Below, piece after piece: positions 38,401 to 48,214 of a DNA stretch of 64,000 nucleotides. The notes under the pieces are model-generated. The model saw only the letters and a program-made list of their open reading frames with translations. It was not told the DNA's origin and ran no database searches. The DNA comes from Linepithema humile (lineage: Eukaryota > Arthropoda > Insecta > Hymenoptera > Formicidae). The stretch's first letter is position 1; each line of letters opens with the position of its first letter. The DNA lies in contig NC_090128.1 in NCBI RefSeq assembly GCF_040581485.1, positions 43,988,931 to 44,052,930 on the forward strand, given 5' to 3'. The position numbers and the translations under genes were made by a program.

Positions 38401-39483
38401 TTCCTTTTTTTCTTGATTTCATAATTCAATTCTAAATTTTGTCTATTTTTATAAAAATAAGAGATCCTAATAATTAATTGAAAATTTACACGAATGGCGC
38501 AATGTAATGTGCCGATATCCTTAGTTTTTCTGACTGCAAAACTCTGTGGAATTTTTTTTTTTTTTTTTTTTTTTTTCCGTAAATAATGCAAAACGATCAA
38601 AAAAATACGATAAAATTCGCGTAACGTACGATAAAATAATAAGATCAGGTGACACAGAAACTAAATTATTACATAGATTTTTTTTTCAAATTAATCTTTG
38701 TTTTTCCGACCAAAGTACAAAGTTAATTAGATAAAGGCTAATTACAATAACACGATGCAAGCGACCGGCCCTAATGAGCACGTGTCGAAGATAAGAGAAC
38801 TATGCACGAGACATGTTTCACTCTTTCCACAGAGCTTAGATGCATTCTTTCTCTTTCTCGTAGCTTCGAAGCACGAAAGAAACACATGATGTTGACGAGG
38901 ATTATTGCTTTACACGCTTTAAAGAGCGAGAAACCGGAGTTTGAGCGCGCGTGTGTCGTGTGATGTGTATGCGTAAGTGTTACACGATACAAACCTTTTT
39001 CATAATGCCGGTTTTCCTCTTAGAGAACGTGGTGTACCTCCTCAGCTTATTGTCGATGTATTCCATTTTAATTTTCACCCGGCCCTTAGTTTTCTTGCCG
39101 TTCGAGGGAGGCGACTTCTTCGGCTGACCCAGACTCGTGAAGGACTCTTCGAGATTGTCAGGCACGCAATCACCGGGCATGCCGGCGGCGGACATGCCCT
39201 GCGCTTGCGAAAGCGCTTGCTGCCGCGCAGCCGGATTATTACCGTCGTCGCCGTAACAAACGTCGGACGTGGTGCGCTTGATACCCCGTTGCACGGGGCC
39301 GACGCCTGGCGTCGCGGCGCCCGCGGCTGACATCATAGTAGCGCCACCGCGGCCTATTTGAGAAGCAAGCTGGGAGGTGGACGGTCGGCCGTAGATCTCC
39401 GCACCAGCATCGCTCCCGATCATCCCCATGTTGTAGCCGAGACTCGCGTACCGACCGTCTCTTCCGCCGCTAGGGTTGTCCAT
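26620..39483 (-). CDS. bs: Serum response factor homolog (blistered), MADS-box transcription factor
   Basis: There are five coding exons: 38995-39483, 36241-36492, 30203-30314, 27509-27613 and 26620-26828. Phases agree at each junction (388 residues). The MADS domain spans about residues 134-190 and is split between exons 1 and 2. Exon 1 ends FSKRKTGIMKK. Exon 2 begins AYELSTLTGTQVMLLVASE and continues into the SRF-specific SAM region with LIQTCLNSP and DQRMSATGFEE. Later exons carry an acidic Ser/Asp-rich block (SDADTSDGDSPV), a block resembling the vertebrate activation domain (IMYQMPQSVIYSPSPG) and a Ser/Thr-rich C-terminus ending SKDRE. SRF dimers bind CArG boxes. In Drosophila the gene directs tracheal terminal branching and wing intervein fate. 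The ATG at 39483 (MDNPSGG) is chosen because upstream in-frame sequence lacks family character. Exon 2 can also read through to a stop at 35890-35892, giving a second C-terminus. Confidence 0.93.
27447..27502. repeat. (GA)n microsatellite beside a blistered splice donor
   Basis: About 56 bases of GA/GAAA repeat lie, on the coding (minus) strand, as a CT tract starting about 7 bases inside the intron after exon 4 (donor GTAGGT at 27508-27503). Length changes here could affect recognition of that donor. Confidence 0.85.
29434..29467. repeat. 34-base poly-T run in an intron of blistered
   Basis: This is an uninterrupted T run in the intron between exons 3 and 4 of the minus-strand gene. It could be the A-tail remnant of a retroposed sequence, but no body of such an element was recognised next to it. 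Confidence 0.8.
30516..30573. repeat. (TATC)n/(TACC)n tetranucleotide array
   Basis: TATC units pass into TACC units with one interruption (CCAACC). The array lies in the intron just upstream of blistered exon 3 on the minus strand. Confidence 0.85.
31421..31472. repeat. (GTGC)n/(GTAC)n tetranucleotide array
   Basis: Alternating GCGT, ACGT and GCGT units form this array. The ACGT core is self-complementary and could form hairpins. It lies in an intron of blistered and is followed by a CT dinucleotide run near 31485-31509. Confidence 0.8.
34996..35412 (-). mobile_element. MITE copy 2 (inverted), in an intron of blistered
   Basis: This 417-bp element has the same CACTCAAAAAAAT inverted ends and TA flanks (34994-34995 and 35413-35414) as the copies at 7949 and 54978, in the opposite orientation. 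It is longer mainly because of four tandem 8-bp units (TGTAATAT, 35078-35109) where the other copies have about one. It carries no coding sequence. Confidence 0.9.
35890..36240 (-). CDS. bs: Read-through extension of blistered exon 2 (alternative C-terminus)
   Basis: The exon-2 frame stays open past the donor at 36240 for 116 more codons to TAG at 35890-35892. The peptide begins VRQLVYGSPHH and is rich in Gly, Pro, His and Ala, including seven prolines in a row and an Ala run, ending HSHPQR. Using it would give a shorter SRF of about 363 residues without the acidic and C-terminal exons. The long open, GC-rich frame and its continuity with the SAM region suggest real coding use. The phase-0 donor (CAGAAA before GTAAGG) is the one that joins correctly to exon 3. 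A weaker donor at 35893 is phase 2 and does not fit exon 3. Confidence 0.6.
   Translation of the reverse strand, partial: VRQLVYGSPHHGGSLHAGYPGTGPGSGPGGGPTAGAHPPPPPPPGSQHAPPSHAQHAHLIAHAHAAAAAASPTSHLVPCSSPGPMLAGGPYQQSCPSPLPPHHAYHPHMSHSHPQR
36493..38994. other. First coding intron of blistered
   Basis: This is a 2.5-kb AT-rich intron that splits the MADS domain between MKK and AYELS. It contains a 25-base poly-T run at 38552-38576 and no open frame of interest. Confidence 0.8.
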
Positions 39484-40960
39484 CACGGCGTCGGCACGCA
39501 CATTTATTCCCTTCCCCACGACGGTGGCGTGTTTTCGCCACAGAATCGCGTGCGGAACTCGACGCAATGTCTCCCACGTGATCGACCATCTAGAGGAACA
39601 CGGGACAATAACGCGCACCGCACGAGCGCTCCCCGCGAACTGAATGCGCGCGCGGAGTATCGTAACTTGACCTACGTGCCTAACCGCGGCGGCGGCGAGC
39701 CTCCGCGTGTTGCTGTGCTGTGCGGCCCGCGCGCCCCCACCACGGAGCGCCAACGCCGCGAAAAACTAGTCCGTCGTAATGCCACAGCCGCAACGGAACG
39801 GGGATCCGCGCCGAAATTGATATCGAAAAATCGCGCGATCGTCCAATTATCCTGACCGATCGACAAATCGCCCGGACGCGCTTCCGTTTCAGCGATATTC
39901 AGCCGCGAATATGAGCGCGCAGTGGTACATTGTGCGGCGAGAGGGCGTCCCCGGCTCCCATATTTAGAAGTAGACGTTACCATATTAGGGAAAGTTTGCC
40001 AAATATGGTGAACAGAGGTGGTCCTTCCTTTTCGAATGATCGCACGGCGCGTCGTTCCGAAACACCAATCCAACTGACAGTAGCGCTTCCTGCACGCCTT
40101 CCGGCCCCCTCTGGTTGATCTGTATTTCCATACGTGACCGCAAATCGCAGCGGCGGATAACTGTTATGGATAGGCGCGCTTCCGAGTTACCGCCGTTTGC
40201 TACGTGCCAACTTTCGGCACGGGATTAATCGTGCTCCGGAAAAACGCATAACCCTTAGGCAACGTCGTTCACGGAACTCTAATGAGACGTTAACGGCGTT
40301 ATTCTGTCGTAGAACTCACGGTTCTAAACTCGCAAAACATTCGATGTAGAGATGTATGTTCGTTTCAGGGCGCCTGAAGGATGTTCACATACATTCCCGT
40401 GCAATAATGGATTTGTATCGTTATTAAATACAAGAAATTCTTAAATCATAATAAATGCTTGCTGCACAAGTTCACAAGTCAAGAGCATGATATTTTATGT
40501 AAAAGTATACTTGAATGTATTAGATTGCTGTATTACTGAAAAGCATTACCTATAGTGAATGATACAAATGCTATTATTTGAAAAACATTCAAAAACGATT
40601 TAAATGACTCTATTTTTACTTTCATTGTTACACCGACTATTATATCCATTACATGTATGGTCTTCTGCATCTGATTAAGGATATATATATACACATGTAT
40701 GCTTGTAAAATGTTTGTATTCATATATGTATATACACAACTCATTACATAATAAAAATATACTTTCTAATTCATAAATATATATATTTTATTAAATAACT
40801 ATCTTTCAATTAAAAAAAAATGTTTTAATAACTATCTTATGATTAATCAAAAAAACTTATTACAAATGACATAGGATCATACTTGTTACATTTCATTCTA
40901 TCTTTATAACATCATATCTTACTATGCATCTGAACCATTTCTCTAAATAAATTCATGAAA
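39484..40960. other. Upstream region of blistered and 3' region of MED29
   Basis: The GC-rich left part (39484 to about 40400) should hold the promoter and 5' UTR of blistered. It contains the CArG boxes listed separately, a CCAAT at 40065-40069 and two Ets-type cores, CTTCCTG (40086-40092) and CTTCCGG (40098-40104). The AT-rich right part should hold the 3' UTR of MED29 on the minus strand, with a candidate AATAAA (TTTATT at 40787-40792), about 170 bp past its stop. Confidence 0.6.
39958..40008. promoter_or_regulatory. Cluster of CArG boxes (SRF-binding sites) upstream of blistered
   Basis: Two perfect CC(A/T)6GG matches, CCATATTAGG (39980-39989) and CCAAATATGG (39999-40008), lie 19 bp apart. 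A near match, CCATATTTAG, lies at 39958-39967. The first has the same ten bases as the core of the vertebrate c-fos serum response element. They lie about 500 bp upstream of the blistered start codon. SRF binds this motif and autoregulates its own gene in vertebrates, so autoregulation here is a reasonable inference. Confidence 0.65.
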
Positions 40961-41398
40961 TTAAGGTTGTTCACCAGATGCTATTGTGCGAGCATGAGAC
41001 ATGAGAGCATCATGAATTTCACGAGCATATTGCACTTGTGCACGCACAGTCATCAAGAATTGTGGATAAGACAGTGCTGGTCCTTCTTGTGTATTCATTG
41101 TATCAGTGCGTGATGTTATAACAGACATTGGTAGATATCGAACTGAACTGGAATTTTGCGATAAACACTCCACAGAAGTCTTCAGATGCAGCTCTATTTG
41201 GTCGCAAATGGAATAAAATTCCTCCATGTTTTTATTAAATCGATTATCAGCGTGATCTATACATTTCGCAGATCCTATGTCAACCAAACTATTGTGATGC
41301 AATATCTGTGCTGCAACTTTAAGAGCCATGGCTAAAGAGTCTCTTAAAGGTCCGACCAGAGATTTCACTTTAGAGATGTTATCCAATTTGTCTTGCGT

Positions 41399-41456
<58 letters not shown>

Positions 41457-41605
41457 TGCTGTTGCTGCTGCTGCTGTTGCTGTTGCACCTGTTGTTGCTG
41501 CGTTTGTTGAGCCTGCTGTTGATTCTGTGACAATTGAGGATTTAATGGCTGTCCCATTTGTCCTACTCCCATGGCTCCTGGTTGTTGAATTGGTGGGATA
41601 TTCAT
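40961..41605 (-). CDS. ix: Mediator complex subunit 29 (intersex)
   Basis: This single coding exon encodes 214 residues. The ATG at 41605 has a good context (CAAAATG) and opens MNIPPIQQPGAMGVGQMG. An N-terminal glutamine-rich region contains a run of about 35 Gln, encoded largely by pure CAG (plus-strand CTG near 41408-41452). The C-terminal part is the conserved MED29 helical domain: DKLDNISKVKSLVGPLRDSL, IELHLKTSVECLSQ, and YPQFLMTVRAQVQYAREIHD near the end. MED29 is a subunit of the Mediator tail/head that links activators to RNA polymerase II. In Drosophila it is intersex, which acts with female Doublesex in sexual differentiation. The sequence upstream of the ATG (TTTATAGAAG) could contain a 5' UTR splice acceptor. 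Confidence 0.94.
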
Positions 41606-43627
41606 TTTGACTTCTATAAATATTAATTTGAAAAACATTAGTACATTAAACATTAATATAGGCTATTTTTTATATAACCTTAAATTAATTGTATCTTAGC
41701 AGCACATACAAATTTATCAATTTTCAATGTAACACAATTTTAACAATTTAACAAAACATTATTATTTCTTACCGATGTGTTTTAATAAATTTTTGACGAT
41801 TATTTAAAGTCTATACACAAATATTAGAGGTTAAGAATGCTTTCGAAATGATCAATTTACGCACGGACGGAAATGCTAATTAGCGCATGCGCACAATATC
41901 ATTGCACTGTTTCGAAAAATACTCGCTGTATCAATAAAAATACTCGCAGCTTCAATAATTAACATAATTTTATAACCATGTTAGCATCATAAACATAATT
42001 AAATAAAAATAACTGAGGAATAATTAAATTCAGTTTGTCAAAATATACCCCAATTATATTCAGTTGTTCTCTAATTTCAGATTAATTATCATCGCCAAAT
42101 TGCGCTATGCTGTAAAAAAAGATTTTAATTGCAACAAAATTTTTACGAATCAGATTAAAACACATAACTTGTAAAAAATGTAATTCAAATTTTCTCTGAA
42201 TCGCGCAAACGTACTAAATGAAAAATCATGCTAGTTTCACACTGCACTTCTCATTCAATATACAATTTCCAACATCCAATGAAAAGATTTATTTTTGTAA
42301 GACAAATATGGTGATAGAGAAAATCTCTAGACAACACATTCTTCTATTGGATAATTGATAGAAACATCGAATACAATATGAATCCGCCATAAATACTCTG
42401 TAAATAGAGCTTTATCGGCAGCCAATCAGCGCACGGTGACAGAACCGAGTCGAATTGTGCACGGCGTCCGGGTGAACCGACGCCATCTAACGACTGGCAT
42501 TCCTGCTTGCTCCCGTTGGTAAAACCAGGGCCATCATCGAAGAAGCGCGGAACTCCTCGTCGCTCTCGTCGGTTTTGTTGTTTGGTAGAGGTGCGTGTTG
42601 TATATTCTGTGCGCTGCTTCTCTGCGATAATCGTCATGGCGCGAGTACGCCGCATGAAATGATAAGCGCGGAACGAGATTTGCTGCGTGCCGGCCAAGCG
42701 TTTGGGCGAACAAGCTAACCGTGTGCGTTGGCACGCAAGAGCGGCGGTCAACCTCCCCGGACACGGGACTTCACTGTGCTAGCGAATTTCTATTATTTGG
42801 CTGTCTCCCGCAAATCACAGGTAACAATTTGAGCAAGCGCATCGTCCCGATTGTGCTATCCGTCCTGCCAGCTGCATATCCGCGGCGAAAATTTACCCGT
42901 GTTTATGTTTACTCCTTTAATTACCCCCTCCCCCCGTATCCACTTGTCTCGCATCCCGCCTTTCTCGATTTTCTCGCCGTTTTTCGCAATGTTTCCGTTA
43001 TCTTGCCACTATTTCTTGCATGCATCACCTCTGTTTTGCATTTTTCAACTATTAGTGCCGGGAAAAAGATATTTTTTTTATCAATAGATTATATTTGTAA
43101 TATTGCTTAGATAATATTACTTGGTCTGCTAAAAGAATATACAGAAAAGTGTGAGACAGTGTAATGTACTTACAGTGATAATTGTGTTATATAAACTTTG
43201 TATTTTATCATATGATTCTTTTTCTTGTTTCTTAATTGTTCTGATATGTTCACAAATAGCAATAGATACGAGACTCATATCATGTTCAACTTAATTAGTA
43301 GAATAATCGCTGAATAGTAAGCAATCATTAATTAATATGAATGATTGTGTTATACGAAAGTTGTTTTTGTGTTTGAATCAATAGTAATAAAAATAATATG
43401 CTATTAATTTAATTGTATAATTAACATAATGTGTCGAAGATCGTGAATCTGATATATTAAATATATCAATTATGAAATATTATTTTATTTATCGCTAGAT
43501 ATCCCTTTGCAAATGTTCCTTTTGTAGAACAATAAAGTAGTTATAAATGACAACTATAAATATTAATAAAGAAAATTTTCATTGGTTTCATATAAATAAA
43601 TAGAAAGAATTATTTCTGCGGTGGAAA
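41606..43627. promoter_or_regulatory. Divergent region between MED29 and the 633-residue gene
   Basis: The two genes run away from each other across about 2 kb. A GC-rich, CpG-containing section at about 42400-42830 is the best promoter candidate. CACAG|GTAACA at 42820/42821 looks like a donor ending a noncoding first exon of the plus-strand gene. The intron would then run to shortly before the start codon at 43628. The rest is AT-rich, and its open frames show no protein features. Confidence 0.45.
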
Positions 43628-46171
43628 ATGAACGCATCTGCCTTAAAATCAACAATACCTGAAATAGGTACATTGCCGACTTCTACCAGCCATTCCATGC
43701 TCCCCATGAATGCCATGGCACAGAAAGTAGTACCAGGATCAGAATCCGGATCGATGAAACCTCTGACAGGAAGTGGACTGAGTTATGTCACACTGCAACC
43801 ACCCAGTCAACCACTTAGTTTAGTGCAAGACCACAGACCTTCAGTGTATCAGACTCCACCTTACATAGGTAGCAACATGGAGAAGGAGCCAGAAAATGAG
43901 AAATTGATTCCGAATGGTGTGGAAATTACAAAGACAGAAACTGAGCAAGAAGTACCTGCTGTTGTAAAGCAGAGTGAGTCCAACAGAAACAACAACTTAA
44001 GCCCTGAAAATCCTGTTCAAGAGCAACCATGTGAAATGCCGCCGGAACAGCTAACATCCATAATGGAACTTCCAATAAATACTGGTAAGTAACATAATAT
44101 TTTTTTGCCAACAAATAAATAAAGGTTCTTTGACATAAATATTTTTTGTATGTAATTTATATATATATATATATATATTCTTATAGCAGTATGCGTACCA
44201 GCACAAAATAAAGTTGAGGAAAAGAAAACTCCTGTAAATAATGGATCAAAAGAATCAGATGGCAAAGCCATTAATACTCCTGTACATACAAAACAGTCTC
44301 CACACAAGCCAGAAGATACACAAGTAAAGAATGAAGTTTCAAAACCTAAAATAACTGGTCAAACTTCTAAGGTAGTGAGCGATAATGCTGCTGCCACTTT
44401 AACTACTACATATAAACCTGATGCAAAAATTACTACCTCTCCGAAGACAGCAACTAAACGAAAATCAAGAGAACTGAAAGATTTGAAAGCATCATCTGCT
44501 GCGATTGCTGATGGGGCTAATAAACCTAAAAGAAATCGAACTCAAACACAGCCCTATCAAAGTCCTTTACCAGAATTTGCTTTATTGGTGAAAAACCTTA
44601 ACAAAGCTCCAGCTTCTAAGGCTCCTGATGATAAGCTTATCGTCTTCTACAAGTAAGTATCCCATTTTATAAAAATCTTCAAATAATTTAATATTCTTAC
44701 TAAACGTAAATTAATTATTTATTACTAGGAACGAATTTTTGGCTGTAAGAAATGCTGAAGGTAGCTTTTATGTCTGCCAAGCCATGCAAAACATTTATAA
44801 GTCGAGCAGACGTATTCGCATACGTTGGCTGTCTCAAGATACAACCAACGGTGAATTTTATTCGCCGGATTTCTATGATACTATAGGTATTGTTGGCTAT
44901 TATTTCCACTCATAACATTAACACATTTGTCTATTGTATTACAACGTTGTTTGTATTTGTTTCTTCATCTTTCATTGCTTAATTTTCAGATTTTGATTGT
45001 ATATTAACAAATCTGAATCTAAACAAAGTCGACAAACATAAGTTTTGGTTAACCAGAATAGAATTACTGCGCACAGAAAATATCCTGAAACGAGCTATCG
45101 ATGTTGAGGCCGGGGTATCTGAGAAACCTCGGGTTACAGAAGAACATCCTGATGGACGTAAGTAATGATATTTCAAAATAATCGAGTGTGTAATAATTTC
45201 ATTGTACATATAGTTTACTACATAGTTTGTGTCGAATAAATAATGTATAAAACAATGTTTTTTTGCAGTGGATCTATCACTTTATAAAGATGAATCTCAG
45301 TTGAAAAGAAGAAAAGGCGGCCTTCACGATAAGGCAAATCAGCGCAAAAAATCTAAACGAGTGACAAGTTCTACGGATGATGACGCAGACGAGGAAGAGT
45401 CGGATCGAATTCGGAAAGCGCCAAAAGCGAGCCGTGCAAAGAAACGATCTGTCAATAAAACACTGGCCATCGCCAAGTCCGTCGCAAAAGGCACTAGCAG
45501 GGCGGAGAGAGCGCTAAACAGAAGCACAAAGTCCGCCAATAATCTAGGCAGTGACGTTGAGACTGCAGCTGTTACCTCTGTTGCTACAACTGCTACTAGC
45601 ATAACTGCTACTACAGCAGCTGCTACTACCGCTTCTACCGCAGCTACAACTGCCGTCAGTCCCGCTACTACCAATACCCCCGCCGTGGTGGATACCAAAA
45701 GTAATGCAGAAACGAAAAAGTTGGATTTGAAGAAGAACGGCAAACAGCAAAGTAACAATAACGCCAGAGGAGTTTCAAAAACAAAACTCGAAGGTAAGCA
45801 ATTTTATACACGTATTTAACAATTTTATTATATGTATTTTATATAAAATATAATATATAATAAATATATATATATAGATATTAAAATAAATTATATATTT
45901 GTTACAATTTTTACGAGTTTTTATGAGCTGCAATATAGCTCATAAAAATATTTTTTACTAAATCGATAATACAATACATCACATTTGGGTTATCAAGATT
46001 TGCCAAATTGACAAGTTTTTATTAAAGCGTAACTGATTTGAAGGTTCTGCTCAACCCATACAACAAGGTAGTAAATCGGCAGGGCGTCCCAAGCGCGTGG
46101 CCGCCACTACCGGTGTTGTTTCGACCGAGGAGGCATCTTCTCCGAGAAAAAAACCACGCGGTCGAGCATAA
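43628..46171 (+). CDS. Uncharacterised, probably nuclear protein with a conserved-looking central block and basic AT-hook-like C-terminus
   Basis: There are six exons: 43628-44084, 44187-44652, 44729-44886, 44990-45157, 45269-45793 and 46044-46171. All donors and acceptors are canonical and phases match (633 residues). I do not recognise the family. Residues 1-275 are Ser/Thr/Pro/Lys-rich and probably disordered. Residues of about 278-416 look globular: LPEFALLVKNLNK, LIVFYKNEFLAVRNAEGSFY, RRIRIRWLSQ, FYSPDFYDTIDFDCILTNL and HKFWLTRIELLRTENILKRA. The regularly spaced aromatic and beta-prone segments would suit a small chromatin-reader-like fold, but that is a guess. Next come a Lys/Arg-rich stretch with an acidic patch (STDDDADEEESD), an Ala/Thr-rich tract and a C-terminus with GRPKR and RKKPRGRA, resembling AT-hooks. 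The composition suggests a DNA- or chromatin-associated protein. AATAAA at 46562-46567 is a candidate poly(A) signal. Confidence 0.87.
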
Positions 46172-48183
46172 AACTAACTTAACGCAGCTTTTTTATAGTA
46201 TAGTTACAGCCGAGTCTGTATCGTAGGCAATATGTACGTGTGGTACACTTGAAATTGCGATCAATTTGTTATGTAATATATACGGAATATATACAAATAT
46301 ACGGATTTCGAGATTCTTAAATGTATCATGTGCTGCGATAATATTATAGTCCAATGATACGGGATCAACGACTTGTATCTCTGATTCGCCAAGTCGCATT
46401 TGACAAAAAAGAGAAGTTAAAAAAAATAAAAAAAAAAGATTCAGAGATTTATGCGAGCGATATTGTGATATCATACAAAATTTGTACATATCGTCTACGT
46501 CTCAGACTCCTTCAGGAGAAGAAAGTCGTGGAATGTGTGGAAGCGGTACCTTGAGTTGAGTAATAAACTAATCTACAGGGTGTCACATACTAATGCACTC
46601 TTGCAATAGTCTATTTTTGATGTTGTGAGTGAACCATACGTGATTCAGTTGATTTTAATGTACACTTTCCATTGAATATGATATATACTATGTACAAAAA
46701 TATACGTGTCTAGGAGGATGGAAGTTATGTATTCTGTAAAACAAGGAGGGAGAGAGAGAGAGAGAGAAAAAAACAGGAAAAGATACACAGAAACGAGAAA
46801 AGAAATCGTATCGGCGAAAACGAGAACAATCCCGAATAATGCCGATCCTCCGAGCTAATCCTCTATCGATCGGTAAAGGATCTCGAAGTACAATATACTA
46901 CTGTACATTATGCTGAATCCTTGCTGTTAAAAAAAATAGCACGTAATGGTCCAGCGCCTATATAAAGACAGGCAGAGTTAAAAAGTGCCCTGAATTGTCT
47001 CTTTGTTGAGCCAAGAATTTGCGAGTGACTCGCGAGCGGAAAGTAGCACGTTGCTTATAGTTTGTTTTCCCTTTTATTAATTTGCATTTGCGACGACCCG
47101 TCATTGTAAAATCGCAGGGTTCGTACTAAGCAGAGAGACAGAGAGAAAGAGAGAGAGAGAGAGAAAGAGCGAGAGAAAGAGCGAGAGAGTGGTGCCACAT
47201 TATTACGATTTAACCACATAGATGTAATTTTAGGTGAAGAGAAAAAAACACTTATTTAGATCGATAAATCTTGAATAAGTCTTAAATTGTATAAATTTTG
47301 ATTTTAATGTTAATTTTAGCTCCTTTTTTTCGTCAAAGATTATAGTATAACGAAGTGTATATTTAATAAGATATGTTAGACGATTATATGATTTAAATGT
47401 TTTGCCAAAATTTTTTAATTCATATATATTTTAATATGTAGAGCGTATATATTTTATATTCTGTCGATGTACGTTCGTTGCTAAGTGCGCAAAGCTTACA
47501 TCAGTGTTTTTTTTTTTTTTTCCTCAAAGAAAAGCCATTAGAACATGTATCATTTAATTGTGTAATGTGTAATAAGACGTATATATTTGTTTCTTTTTCT
47601 ACATTATGACAGTACATACTAGAAGTATGAGAATAAATCTTGCGAAGCAAATAGATTATTTATAATGTTATAAGAAATCGACGACTCCGAGCGTGAATGT
47701 GGGAGTGCTCGTACATCGTCGATTACAAGGATGCTAATGGGTTTTTTGACTAAGATTCTGTAATATGTGTAAACGTATTTTATACATCGACTGTTAAGAT
47801 ATTGACGTTTTCTTGCTTGATTTCGCCCGAACACGTGTACATAAAGCGATTAGATAATCAAAATTGTGCATATGAATGTCGAGGATTTCTCTGTGGCGTT
47901 TTGAGTGAAATCAGGGCGATTACATTGCGATTTTTTTAGTTTAGCACGTATTACACAACACCCGCTTTTTGTTTACCGAGTAATAATGCAACCCTCAATA
48001 TGCGCTTGTTGGTTTTTTGATAGTCATGAGTGCTGTACAGTGAACGTTGGGTGCAAGTATGCGACTCCGCAATGCAATTTTAAGAGAAGAAAAAAAAACA
48101 GAACAGCATATCGATCTCTGTTCGAAAAATAGAATATGATATAATTGTCATAATTAAATGGTTAAGGTGGATTTAATTCTGGG

Positions 48184-48214
<31 letters not shown>

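Noticed and set aside
41328..41510. A plus-strand open frame with a long cysteine run.
   Set aside because: It is the antisense of the MED29 CAG repeat.
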